A DNA stretch of 64,000 nt, from the NCBI GenBank assembly GCA_036346265.1, contig JAYEVJ010000383.1, positions 1 to 64,000 of the forward strand. Direction: 5' to 3'. Below, one piece after another: positions 12,284 through 23,171 of the stretch. Position 1 is the stretch's first letter; every line of letters begins with the position of its first letter. The position numbers were made by a program, and so were the translations under genes. The DNA is from Melocanna baccifera. Lineage: Eukaryota; Streptophyta; Magnoliopsida; Poales; Poaceae. Below the pieces are notes generated by a model. That model had not been told where the DNA came from, did not search any database, and saw only the letters and a program-made list of their open reading frames with translations.

Positions 12284-13381
12284 AAGGATGGGGCCGTAAC
12301 GGCAGCGCGGAACTCGCCGGACTTGGAACGCCCGAGAGCGGAGGCGACACGGCGCACGCTGTATAATTAGATGAAATAATGCCGAAACGGTTATGGAATG
12401 CGGCTATTTGAATGTGCAGAGTGCGGGAAATAATTGGTTAAGAAACCAAGCTTTAAAGCTTCGCTTTTTCGCTTAATGGCGGCACAAGTAGACGCGGGAG
12501 GAAGAAGGTGGCAGGAAGACGACTAGCCGATGGGCCCCGCATGTCGTTGAGAGAGGAAAGGAGAGAAGGCGACGCCACGGCTCGGATGCACGACGCGCGC
12601 AGAGGAAAGTAATCAAGGCCGAGGATGATGAGTGAAGGGGTAAGTGAAAAGATGCGTTGAGATTCAATCCGCAATCGGATTTAAACCGAGCCGGCGAGGT
12701 GTACTATGGCAACGGGCGGCCGCGATCTAATACGGCAATCATGAACGGTCAAGATGACGACACGCGCCGGGACGACGGCCGACAGTGGGACCACCGCGTG
12801 AGTCCACACAGACGGCCTATGACAGTGGGGCCCGCTGTCGGCACGCGAATCCAAAAAGAAACTCAACCTCGCGCGAGCGGGCTCGAACGCGCCGAGGAGC
12901 GGGAGGGAAGAGAGCGGCCGCAGAAATCAGGCGGGGAGGATCAACCTACCCAATAAGGGCAATTACCCTTTGAGTATTAGTCGAGATGGCCGGTCACTTT
13001 GTCGGATTGGATGCGCGACACTTGGCGCCGAGAGAGAGGGGAGGCGGATGAGGCGAGACGGCGGGATTAGCTCGGCTGGGAGGAAGGGCTCTGATGCTTG
13101 ACAAGTGTCACCCGAGGAGATTTGATATTTAAATCTTTTATATATTTCTAAATCAGTAGGAGACTTTAAAATACTCTAAAAATACCAAATAAATTCCAAA
13201 ATTCCAGAAAATTCACATAATTCATCGATAATGTTTTAAACATATTAAAAATATTTCCAACTTATTTTGATATTAAATTTTCTTTTCAACAGAAACTTTA
13301 AGTTCTGAAAATTCCAGATAATTGGAAATAATTAATTTAAAATTATTTCTTCAAAATAAAAGCAAAAATTGGGATGTTACA

Positions 13382-15940
13382 GTGAAGCTTGAAATCGAGT
13401 ACACAGACACACAGAGAAGTGTATGTCCGGTCTCGAGGCAGTGAGGTACAAGAGGGAACCGATCATGCTTCTGAACTCCTTCTGATCAACTGGCTCGCTA
13501 TCCTCATCTGGATCAAGTGAAGTCATTGACGCCATCGAAGTTGACACCGCTTGTCATCACTCATGTCAAAGCGCTTCAGGAGGTCTCGAGTGTACTTGCC
13601 TTGATGCAAGAAGGTACCCTTCCGAGTTTGCTTGATTTGGAATCCAAGGAAGAAGCTCAACTCGCCCATCATGCTCATCTCAAACTCTGTACTCATGACA
13701 TCCGAGAACTGGGAAACAAGAGCATGAGAGTAGCCACCAAAGATGATGTCATCCACATAAATCTGGACGAGTAGAAGGTCATTGCCATGCCTGCGAATGA
13801 ACAAGCTTGTAGACATGATTTGGGTATTTGGCGTTCTCAAAACCTGGAGGCTGCCTAACATAGACCTCTTCCTCAATAAATCCATTGAGAAAGGCACTCT
13901 TGACATCCATTTGGTAAAGTTTGAAACCCTTAGACGCCGCAAAAGCAAGCAAGATTCTAATGGCTTCTAGCCTAGCTACAGAGGCAAATGTCTCCTCAAA
14001 ATCTAAGCCCTCAACCTGGGAGAAACCCTGAGCTACCAATCTAGCCTTGTTTCGAATGACTACCCCATCCTCACTCTGTTTGTTTTTGAACACCCATTTG
14101 ATACCTATAACATTATGACCTCTAGGGGGCTCGACCAGACCTTATTTCTCTCAAAATTTTCTAACTCCTTATGCATGGCATTGACCCAAGACTCATCAGA
14201 TAGTGCATGACAAACATCTTTGGGTTCGAAAGTGGCGACAAATGCAGAGTGTAAGCAGAAAAGAGATAAGCTAGAATTTGAGCGCGTGACCCGCTCATAA
14301 AGATCTCCTATCATCTGCTCAAAAGGATGACGACGTTGAATGTGTTGGGGAGGTCCTGGATGAGAAGAAAAAGTGGCCTCTACCTCATGAGCTGACGAGG
14401 TAGGAACAAAGCCACTAGCTCCTGAGGATGCGGAGGAAATGGGCTGATCTCCTTGATGTGCGGTGGAAGAAGTAGGCACCTCAAGGGGAGGAGAAACTGG
14501 ATCGGGTAGACAACTCTCATCGTCATCCTCCTCATCATCCACAAAGATGGGCTTGGACTGCTCTACTGAACCTGAGATATCGGGCCTAGTTCCCGGACTG
14601 ACCTCATCGAAAGTCACCTCACAGGTCTCTACCATTTTGCTAGACTCGCAGTTCCAGACCCTATATGCCCGCGAAGAAGTCGAGTAACCCAGAAAAATCC
14701 CATCACAAGAACGTGACTCGAACTTATCTAGGTTTCCAGACTTCAGAATAAAACACTTGCAACCAAACACATGAAAATGAGAGACACTAGGCTTTCGCCC
14801 ATATCTCAACTCATAAGAAGTGCGATGCAAGTGTGCCCTTAGAAAAACTCTATTTGAAACATGGCACGCGGTGGCTATCACCTCAGCCCAAAACTTCCTA
14901 GGTGTAGAGTATTCATTGAGCATCGTCCTGACCATCTCAACCAAGGTACGGTTCTTCCTCTCCACATTGCCATTTTGCTGGGGGACGTATGGAGAAGAGA
15001 ACTGGTGCTCTACACTCATCGCAAAACCTCTCAAAGTAGGAATTCTTGAACTCCGTGCCATTGTCACTGTGGATCGCTCGTAAGGCAGCCAGGAGCTCAA
15101 CAGAAAGCCTACTAAAAAGACCCCGAAAGTGGGTAAATGTCTCATCCTTCGAGGCTAAGAAAAACACCCAAGAGTACCTCGAGAAGTCATTGACTACGAC
15201 AAGAACATACCACTTCCCTCCGCCGATCGCACTCTAGCAGTCCAATCGGTCCATGTGGAGCAACTGTCCTGGTGCATCAGTCATAGCCACTGTGACCGGA
15301 GGGTGAGAAGCGGCAACCATCTTGCCGTGCCGGCAAGGAGCGCAAACAATATCTTTGACCATCTTGAGTTTCGGCAGACTACGAATGAGATTGTGGCCGC
15401 TAACTCGGGTCAAATGGTCAAATCCAATATGACCAAGTCTCCTATGCGAGAAGGTAAGATCACGGGATTTTGAAGCAACTAAACACCTGAGAGGATCACC
15501 AGAAGACTCAACAAAACTCCGCTCTCATATTTATTTAAATTTGTTGCAACATTCAGATTATAACAATATTCTAAATTACTTAGGCGGAACAAGACTCTGC
15601 TCTCATAGCCTTTACCAACAAAGTTTCTGAATTTATTAGACAATACAATTTTATTCGACTCAAAAACTAGCTTATAACCATCTCTACATAGAAGAGAACC
15701 ACTAATGAGGTTTTTGTTTATTGTAGGAGCATGCTGTACGTTCTTTAAGTGGACAATCTTCTCTGAAGTAAGCTTCAGATCCACCGTGCCAACACCAAGA
15801 ACAGAAGCATACGAGCCGATCCCATTAGGACGAAGGAAGCCCCTGCTGCCTGGTAAGAAGAAAACAAGAAAATATCAGAACATACGTGAACATTAGCACC
15901 AGTATCCACCAACCAATCAGTGGATTGACATGCTAAAAAT
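13382..15940 (-). pseudogene. pol: Copia pol: protease, integrase, reverse transcriptase, part of RNase H
   Basis: Protease active site WLVDTGANVH lies near 15890-15930. The pre-integrase zinc region follows at about 15300-15480 (a segment ending CAPCRHGK). The integrase core has IHSDNGTEFKN near 15060 and NGNVERKNRTL near 14960, carrying the second Asp and the Glu of the D,D,E triad. The integrase tail has an acidic linker and a GKVV-like region (14460-14690). Reverse transcriptase occupies 13523-14150, with the active site YVDDIIF near 13750-13770. The reading frame is broken in several places, although one ORF of 346 codons survives (14105-15145). Confidence 0.85.
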
Positions 15941-15983
15941 AATGTGGATTACCATACCTCCCGGGTTGAGGATTCGCCTATGA

Positions 15984-16700
15984 TCACGTTAAAAGCCTTC
16001 TTCTTTGGCTGTTCACCATCTCTGATTTTGCGGAAGCGACAATTCTTCGCCATATGACCATCTTTTCCGCACACAAAACAGGTCTCTGATTTCTCAGTTT
16101 CTTCTTCTTAAAGCTAGTTGTCTTGTTCGGTCTGTTGGATTTGTACTTCTTTACTACAGTCTTTTTCTCAATGAAGTTTGCATTGTTCTGGCCAGAAGTG
16201 CTTGGTGCGTCCTTTGCTCTTGCTTTTTCTTCCACATCGAGGGCAGCAATGAGATCCTCAACAGAAATCTTTTCCCTCTTGTGTTTCAGACTAGTGGCAA
16301 AATCTCGCCAAGAAGGAGGGAGTTTAGCAACAATGCCCGCAGCCATAAACTTAGGAGGTAACACACAGCCCAAGTGCGCAATCTCACCGACTAGTAGCTG
16401 GAGGTCATGAACTTGTCCAACTATGGACTTAGCCTCATCCATACTAAAGTCAAAAATTTGCTCACACATGTACAGCCAGCGACCAGCCTCTGCCTTTGCA
16501 TATTTGTGCTCTAGTGCATTCCACAACTCTGTGGCAGACTTATAGTCCATGTACACATTGTAGAGCTGATCTGCCAGAACAGTCAAGATGCAACTAAGAG
16601 CAGTGTTGTTTGTACTATCAAATTGCATGTACTGCTCAATCGTAAATGGATACTGCGGGTGGACAACCCACCACAGCCCCAAAGACATGAGCCAAAACTT
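15984..16700 (-). pseudogene. gag: Copia gag
   Basis: A 234-codon frame with the features of copia Gag (UBN2-type): YKSATELWNALEHKYAKAEA near residues 48-67, a spacing of hydrophobic and charged residues through LPPSWRDFATSLKHKREKIS near residue 130, then a basic Lys-rich tail. A CCHC knuckle (C-x2-C) is damaged near the C-terminus around 16040-16085. The start at 16688 is the first Met; the true start may lie upstream. Confidence 0.75.
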
Positions 16701-16974
16701 GACTCTAGTCTGCTATCTACGAAAGTTCTGACCACAAAACCTCTCAGGTTTCATTGCATCAGAAGTGCTATTTCTGTATTGCAACAAATTTCACAATAAA
16801 GTTTCTGGATTGTTACAAATGTAGGCAATAATTTAATTTCAAGTTTTAGTAGGAGATAAAAACAATATACTAGTAATGCATAATTAACTAGTAACTGTAG
16901 GCTACTCATCATACTTCAGAATATACGCAAGAAAAATATTGTATCAAAGTCGTACGAACACATGAACGACTTAC

Positions 16975-17776
16975 TGTTGGGTTTGATGAAGGGTATGAAG
17001 CAGCACAGGTTTGATACAGTGTAGGTTTGACGCAGTGCAGGACATAGATGAAGTAGAGTAGGAGCGGTCGCGTAGATGTGCGCTGCCCAAAAACCTTATT
17101 GCTGCCCCTGTGCAGGTCTTCACGGTAGCAATGGCTCAGAGATACCGCTCACCCACCTTCCAGGTGCACGCAGGGAAGAAAGGCCGCGTAGTTCGAACAA
17201 AGACAAGACAACAAAGACAATATCACTAGAGAGGAAGAGGACAATAGGAGAAGGAAAATGAAAAGTTCGCCTCACCTAGCCTGGACGTCTCCAGGTCTTT
17301 TATAGACGTGCAAATTACTCTCTAGTAACTGCCCTCATTGAACAAAAATAATTCACCGTAATCGCTTAATTATTCATCGTAATCGATCAATTATTCATCG
17401 TAATCGATAAAATTCAAAATCAAATAATGGTAATTAAGCAGTCTTATGACCAGTTAAAAGGAGAGAGATGATGCGAGGTTCAGCAAAAATAAGGTGGGCA
17501 TAGTCTGCCAAATAGCGCGCCACGTCACAGCGCGGTCGCAAGTAACAAGTCACGTGATTTTCACATGAAAATATGCAAATGCGCGTGCATGTGCGTGCGC
17601 GCGTGTGTGATTAGCCAAAGCCATTCTCATGCCATCCATTTCCATAATTTAAGAAATGGAATAGACTCCACCTTATAAATTGGTCTTCCTCAATTTGTCT
17701 TAGCAATATGGTACTAAACCTTACATGCTTTGGAATTTAAGGAAATAGGCCACAAATAATGGGCTTATTTCTAACA
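16975..17776 (-). repeat. 5' LTR of the minus-strand copia
   Basis: On the plus strand this runs from TGTTGGGTTTG at 16975 to TTTCTAACA ending 17776, so the element reads TGTTAGAAATAAG...CCAACA with proper TG...CA ends (802 bp). It holds three 21-bp tandem units with ATCGTAATCG cores (17351-17413) and a 31-bp alternating purine-pyrimidine tract (17579-17609). No second copy is in the window, so the boundaries rest on the terminal motifs only. Confidence 0.55.
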
Positions 17777-19023
17777 AAAATTTTAGGAATGCAACTGTAC
17801 CACCATGCATCTACTGAAGTTCCGCCTCTGCCACCCGAGCACCATTCATGTGTATGATGCAAACGAATAACAAAAGAATGAATTAAAATCAAACGAGTAG
17901 ATAAAAAATCCATTACCTGGAAGATCAAAGGAGGGAAAGACAACAGGAACTGGTGGCTGGCGGTGAATCGGACCCAGGTGGGACGGAGCCGGGTGGAAGA
18001 GAACCCATGACAACTGAGTGGGAAAATTGGGGGCGTTTTTTTGGGCTGTGTATGGATTTTGGTGATGATTTATTTGTCTAATGGGTAGCGATTGCTGAAA
18101 AAAGTTAAACTATAAAATCTACTAAAAAGCTAAAAAAAATAGAGAACAAATAAAGGTTGCCGTCCCTCAGATGCCAGCAACAATTGCGGAATGCCATCCG
18201 CTTGCCGCCGGTTTTGGAGTGGGGGGAATAAAGAGGCCGGTTACCATATTGGGGAGTGAAGAAGAGGAGTTGACCCGCTGTGTCTCTGCTTGCTCTTGAG
18301 TTGCGCGGCGACTAGCTGTGGAGAAAAGCTTGCTAGCGAGGTTTGTTAGCGAGGTTTAAAATTATTTTAATTATATTTGTTATTTGGTTAAACACTGAAA
18401 TGAGTTAATTTTAAATAGGTTTAGATTTTACTCTACATTGGCTTGGTTCGTTAGCTCATTTTTAAAAATACTTTCAAATTACATATAAAATAATATTAAA
18501 TTAAATTATACTAATTTTGAAAAAAAATTGATAAGATGAGGATTTAACTGAATATTTACCCCTAGCGACGACGAAGGAAGGTTGTGGGAGGAACGAGGCG
18601 TGACTGGGCTGGGCTGTGGGCTGGTTTGAAGATGGTGGCGGAAAAGATGGGCGTGGGTGGGCAGAAAACTCGAGGCGAGTACATTCAACATGATGGCCTT
18701 CATCGGAAAGTTTTGGCAATGGCTGAGAATCACATGAAGCAAATCTAGGATGTCCAATCTTGATCTGATGGCCAGAATTATTTGGGATGACTTGGCATGT
18801 TATGAGAAGAGAAAATTCGCACCAACTGTAATTAGTGGGGATCTACTATATTGGTTGGAATAGCCTCATATTAGTTGTGTAAAGCAATGGCTTAACTTAA
18901 AAGTAGGGAAGTCTCTCACCTCCTAAGCTATTTTTTTGAGATGAGAAGGCTCTTACCATCCAACAAGATTAAGAGACCATGTGAGATGTCATTGGTCAAT
19001 TTATGATAAAAAATTAGTATATT
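17777..19023. other. No assignable gene; possible target of the copia insertion
   Basis: Unique-looking, AT-rich in the middle. On the minus strand at about 17920-18020 a short Pro-rich stretch is followed by a good donor-like site (CCAG|GTAATGG at about 17918), and a second short open stretch lies at 17780-17850. This could be the first exon of a gene hit by the copia, but there is no frame long enough to support a call. The rest (18050-19023) shows no coding signal. Confidence 0.3.
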
Positions 19024-19707
19024 TGTTAGGTTGAATTTTGGTTGTGCAAAAAGCTCCTCAATTTTTAGTATCTGGAAGTGGGGGCGGTCTGATAGTCTTG
19101 CAGGGCTGGTCAGACCAACTGGTTTTGGTCTGGGATGAAAATGGGTAGGCCGGTATGACCGACATGGGATGAGCGATCAGATCGTCCCTAAAAAGTTTTC
19201 AGGAAGTTTGGAGATTCTGGACCAAACTAATGTGAGGGATTGTTTGGAGTTAAATTTGCACTAGTTTCACTGGAAATGGAGTTGAGAGGAAAAACTAGGT
19301 AGGTTTTCCTAAAATTTCCAGAAAGTTTCTTTTTGAGGACTTAGCTAAGAGCATGGGGCAGTTTGGCTGGCAACACCATGGCGGTCAGACTAGTAGAGAA
19401 TTGAATTTATGGAATTTTGGTGATTTTAGGAGATTTGATGTTGGGGTCATCTTGGTTCTTTGGTCATGGTTGTATTATATTGTATGATGCATTATTTTGG
19501 CTAACGTGAGTCAAGTGCATAGAACTTTTGCTCAAAATGGTTGCCTTTTCGATGTGCAAGTGACTTGGAGGACATAGCAATCCGCGGCAATAGACCGGAA
19601 CTAGGCGGGGAGCTAAGGTCCAGAGTAGTTATGTAAGTCTGGGTGAGGCTATGTGGCTCAAGCAGGAGCACAAACAAGACAAGGGTCATGGCGAGGCGAG
19701 TTGGTGC

Positions 19708-19829
19708 TGTTACAAGAGTTGGAGGTATTAATATCTTTTGCACAGCCCAAAGGAGCATTATATAGTATATGAGTCACACACACAACCCTAAACCCTAGAC
19801 AATAGGAAAAGACACTAATATCCTTAACA
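19708..19829 (-). repeat. 3' LTR of the miniature element
   Basis: 122 bp, TGTTACAAGAG ... CCTTAACA on the plus strand, with intact TG...CA ends. Confidence 0.82.
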
Positions 19830-21253
19830 TCCCCCTCAAATACAAAGCATATTAATAGCATTTCATTTGGAAGGGTTAACACTAAAATAGAGAAAATTCA
19901 AAGTCCAAGTCTTGAAGATGTCTCAGAGTGTGCGGCTCTTGGAAAATTATATCGAGTACTAAGGAATCTCCTCCCATCCGGAATCATGCAGCAACCTATA
20001 AAGCACAAAGCACAGGGGCTAGAAAAGTAAAGGTAAGTGGGAGCAAAGCCGACCGTGGAAACACAATGAAGAGGATATGAAAGGTGACATAAATAGAGAG
20101 AGAGAGAGTTGTCAAATTAAACCAAGGAGAAAGATAGAAGCATAGCGATACAGATCAAAACCCGAGATAGTGGTGGCATGGAAGATAAGCGTGATGGCCA
20201 TGGAAACTCAGAGCCGTAGCTTAGAGAGAAGCGGCGGCATTATAAAGACATCTATGATCCACAGCGGCTAAAAAAGAAGAGCAGCGATTGTAGCTATGCG
20301 TAAGGAAGGAGAGGACCACACTCATGCAAGAGGATGGATCATGATTAGCAAAGCAATCGGCTGCTTGACAAGAAATTTATATACTAGCATGGCTTTAACA
20401 AACTGAAAGAGAGATATTACATATTTGGATGGATGCAACAGAAGCTTCAAATGAAAAAACACAAAGGCAGCGGAATCTAGCACATGTCCTCATCTCCACT
20501 ACCAGCCCACACAAACAAAATATCTCAATTCATCCCCCTCAGCATAGCCAAGAGATAAGATTAGCCAAAACGAACTCCTTCGGCCCCAACTTCACTTACT
20601 GCCCCTCATCCCCCTCCTTCGCCCCCTCTCCTCCCTCTCTCCATTGGCATTTGGGTCGGGGGGAGGGGTGGCCAGAGGCATGGAAGGCGAGTTGGGAGAA
20701 GAGGAGATAGTTGGAAAGCCAAGCGGTGCTAGGTGACTGTGCGGCTAGGAGGTGGCGACTGGATCTAGCTGAGACAACGTTAGGGTGGCCAACATAGTGC
20801 AGATGGAGGAGCGATAAGGCGCAGCATGCAACAGTGGCATGAAAGAAGGTAGCGGACCGACGGGGAAGAGTGGTCATGCCTCAACACACCAGGCCAGTGG
20901 TGGAGAGGGCCGAATCAGGGAGACGAGGAGCTTAGCAGAGTCAGATAGAAGCAATGGTCCAAGGAGAGGACATGGCAGTGGCTCGTGGAAGGCCAATGGC
21001 GGTGTGGAGGAAGCAAGATCTGGCATGGAGAGGGCCAGATCCGGCCTTGATGGTGGTGGAGAGTGTCTGATTAGGTGCAAAGATAATGGATCCAGGCTTG
21101 GTAGAGCCAGAGGTGGTCAGATTCAGGCGGGAGGCATAGGTTGGCATCAGAGCAGCGGGGAAGCGTGGGCGACGATGGCGTCGGGTGTGGGCAACGGTAG
21201 CACAGTGGTGGCCAACGGCGGCAGACCGAACCCCTAACTGGGCTCTAATACCA

Positions 21254-21371
21254 AATTACTAGAGTTGGAGGAATCAATATCTATTGTATAGCCCAAAGGA
21301 GCATTATATAGTACATGAGTCACACAACCCTAAATCCTAGACAATAGGAAATGACACTAATACCCTTAATA
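21254..21371 (-). repeat. 5' LTR of the miniature element
   Basis: 118 bp, about 85-90 percent like the other LTR by eye. Both terminal dinucleotides are mutated (the plus-strand end is CCTTAATA), so the copy is old. Confidence 0.8.
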
Positions 21372-22523
21372 GGTACATGTGGTGCACTAGGTGATGAGGT
21401 GGATGCACATAGAGACGGTTAGGGTGGGACCAAATGTGTGAAGACGCGACGTCTAGTCATTGGTTACTACACACTACGTGTCAAATCATGCGAAGATGCT
21501 TTGAGGTGAAGACAACAATGGAGTCAAGGGAAGGTGCTCAGAAGCTTCATCAGGGGTATTTTGGTGGTTGGCCAAAAACCTGAGTTGGTGGCTTAATCAA
21601 AATCATAGCATGAGGAGGTGCAAAGGAGAAGTGATTTAGGTTAAGACCAGCAAGAATTACAAGTGAATCAATCCCTAAGGTGTTAGCGGGTTGAGTCTTG
21701 TAAGCACTTGGAAAATAGTGCGTGAGTGTGTAAAATCCGTGTTAGTTGGGATTGATAGGTTTCCCCAGTTTCCTTAATGGGTTGGACCCGTTAGGGTTGT
21801 GTGCGCTGGTAATTTAGTGGGGGAGGAGAGGAGGTGGCTAAATCCAAGGATTCTTGGGTTAGTGTTCTTATTTCTGTTCTCGCTTGGTTTTGCTTGTTCT
21901 TGAGCTTGATTAGAGAATATGTGTTCATGGCTGTTCTAGCTTGATCTCTTACTTGGTTTACCTCGCTAGTATATGTGAGAATAGATCTAAAAGTCCTCAT
22001 GCCTTAGATCCTCACGAGTAAGAAGTAATTTATGATTTAGGATTTGTGGTGTTTTTGTGACCTAGATTCGATTCTCTTCGATTTAGTGAACTTGAGGCCA
22101 AAAACCTGGTGATTCTTTTTTGATTTAGGTTCCTAATAACTTGAATAAGTCTCATGCAAAATTTGGAAATGTTGAATGAGATTTGGAAAAGTTTTTGAGA
22201 CTTGAGCTTTTGTCTCGAGTGGTTTTTAGACAGGGAAAAGGGGACTGGTCAAACCGGCCCTAATCCGGTGGTCAAACTGGCTAGCGGTCTGGCGAGCTTC
22301 ACACCGGTGGTTAGACCAGTCCAAGATTTGCAGTTTGACCAGCCTCGACTAAGGAGTGTCGATTTTGTTTAGCTTGGGTTTCTTGCTTTGTCTAGCCAAG
22401 TCTAAGTGGTGTAATATGAAATTTGTGACTATCATAATCATTGAGTAAATATTTGAATATCGAAGGGAGAAATGTTTCTGGAATTATTCACACCCCTATA
22501 ATTATCGACATTGATCCTAAAAG

Positions 22524-22535
22524 TGGTATCAGAGC
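22524..22535 (+). other. Primer-binding site (initiator Met tRNA type)
   Basis: TGGTATCAGAGC, an exact copy of the standard plant LTR-element primer site, lies one base after the LTR end. Confidence 0.8.
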
Positions 22536-22589
22536 TTGGTTAAGCTCTTCCTTAAAGATCTTAATCGATCTTAAAAGCCATTGCATCAA

Positions 22590-23171
22590 ATATGTATTCC
22601 ACAAAGCCACTCATCTTTGATGGGGTTGACTTCCCATATTGAAAGGCGAGGATGACTACTTATATTCAGGCCCAAGGCTATACTATTTGGGAAAAGGTTA
22701 AGAGTTCATATGTTGTCTCTGCTGATGATCAAGTCACTTTGGTAAATCTTTTGGATGTAGAGGCAAATAGCAAGGCAAGGAACCTCCTAATTCAGGGACT
22801 CAACATAAATGAGTTTAACCATGCATCTCATCTCACTTTGGCGTATGACATCTAGAGACTCTCACTTATTACCATGGGGCTCTATAGCTATCAGAGAGGT
22901 GCATCAAAATTAGTTTAAGAAAGAGTATCATAAGTTTGAAATGAGACCTAGAAAAGTTTTGGATGAGTGCTTCCCTCGCTTTCATAAGAATCTTAGCAGC
23001 TTGCATACCATCGGTTTAACATTTTTCAACTTTGAAAATGTATGACAAGTGTTTGGAGCCTTGGATAAGCTATATTCAAGGTTGAAGACCCACGATATTG
23101 ACATGCTCTCTCGCAACGACAAGTTGTAGTCGATGGCACTTTTGACTGATTCCATTGAGGACCCTTCTTGT
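22590..23171 (+). pseudogene. gag: Sirevirus-like copia gag, N-terminal part, with stops
   Basis: From the ATG at about 22591 the frame reads a copia Gag start with FDGVDFPYWKARM-like residues (an in-frame TGA replaces the Trp codon at about 22640), then VEANSKARNLLIQGL near 22760-22800. Several in-frame stops follow (about 22853, 22917, 23043, 23127). A later block resembles the Gag motif around SSLHTIGL near 22995. The frame ends where foreign sequence begins at 23172. Confidence 0.65.

Larger units (their letters stand above)
1..13381 (-). mobile_element. Tekay/Del-type chromovirus (Ty3/gypsy), two long LTRs, degenerate coding region
   Basis: Two copies of the same roughly 3.85-kb sequence (1-3806 and 9504-13381) enclose 5.7 kb. 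Read on the minus strand the order is 5' LTR, primer-binding site, extra ORF, gag, protease, reverse transcriptase, RNase H, integrase, chromodomain, polypurine tract, 3' LTR, the order of a chromovirus. The integrase C-terminus with a GDHVYLKVSPMKG stretch and a GPF motif, the chromodomain, and the very long LTRs fit the Tekay/Del lineage. About 48 bases of the 3' LTR lie left of the window. The element interrupts the RNase H region of a copia element continuing at 13382; the right-hand target duplication should be GTGAA (13382-13386), with its partner outside the window. All ORFs are broken, so the copy is not autonomous. Confidence 0.88.
9504..13381 (-). repeat. 5' LTR of the chromovirus (right copy, complete)
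   Basis: Plus-strand boundaries are TGTGAGACCC at 9504 and GGGATGTTACA ending at 13381, giving the expected TG...CA ends (3878 bp). The copy aligns with 1-3806 over its whole length. Long stretches are identical, but many small indels separate the two. The minus-strand primer-binding site lies immediately left of it. Confidence 0.9.
13382..17776 (-). mobile_element. Ty1/copia element, 5' part, interrupted by the chromovirus
   Basis: Read on the minus strand: LTR (17776 to 16975), gag, protease, integrase, reverse transcriptase, start of RNase H. Order PR-IN-RT is the copia order. The sequence stops at 13382 in the RNase H region (SMIGSLLYLTASRPD near 13410-13460) because the chromovirus is inserted there. 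The remainder and 3' LTR must lie left of the window. I could not find a clear primer-binding site between 16690 and 16974, which weakens the exact LTR 3' end. Confidence 0.85.
19708..21371 (-). mobile_element. Miniature non-autonomous LTR retrotransposon (TRIM/SMART-like)
   Basis: Direct repeats of about 120 bp (19708-19829 and 21254-21371) flank 1.42 kb. On the minus strand the right repeat is followed immediately by TGGTATTAGAGCC (primer site, plus 21241-21253). The left repeat is preceded by ATTTGAGGGGGA (polypurine tract, 19830-19841). Flanks are GGTGC (19703-19707) and GGTAC (21372-21376), a target duplication with one change. There is no gag or pol; the GC-rich interior (20600-21240) has only shadow ORFs. 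The layout therefore fits a TRIM-class element inserted in the LTR of the copia described at 19024. Confidence 0.82.
19024..22522 (+). repeat. 5' LTR of the Sirevirus-like element, split by a miniature element
   Basis: Starts TGTTAGGTTG and ends CCTAAAA just before the primer site, where CCTAACA would be expected. Without the 1.66-kb insertion it is about 1.83 kb. It contains repeated near-palindromes of the GGTCAGACC / CCGGTCTGACC kind at about 19085-19170, 19370-19395 and 22235-22345. I recall similar palindromic motifs being described for Sirevirus LTRs. The left boundary is uncertain because no second copy is present. Confidence 0.5.
19024..23171 (+). mobile_element. Sirevirus-like Ty1/copia, 5' part (LTR, primer site, start of gag)
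   Basis: An LTR-like segment (19024-22522, including an insertion) is followed by the primer site TGGTATCAGAGC at 22524-22535 and a gag N-terminus. The gag is cut at 23171 by the next inserted sequence, and no pol or 3' LTR follows, so this is a truncated copy. Gag style and palindromic LTR motifs suggest a Sirevirus, which is inference. Confidence 0.6.

Noticed and set aside
17250..17420. Promoter and exon of a host gene near the copia LTR
   Set aside because: The region fits inside TGTTAG...CCAACA LTR boundaries; its TATA-like elements belong to the LTR.
20839..21237. 132-codon ORF inside the miniature LTR element
   Set aside because: Low-complexity Gly/Ser/Arg, antisense to the element, and without recognisable domain.
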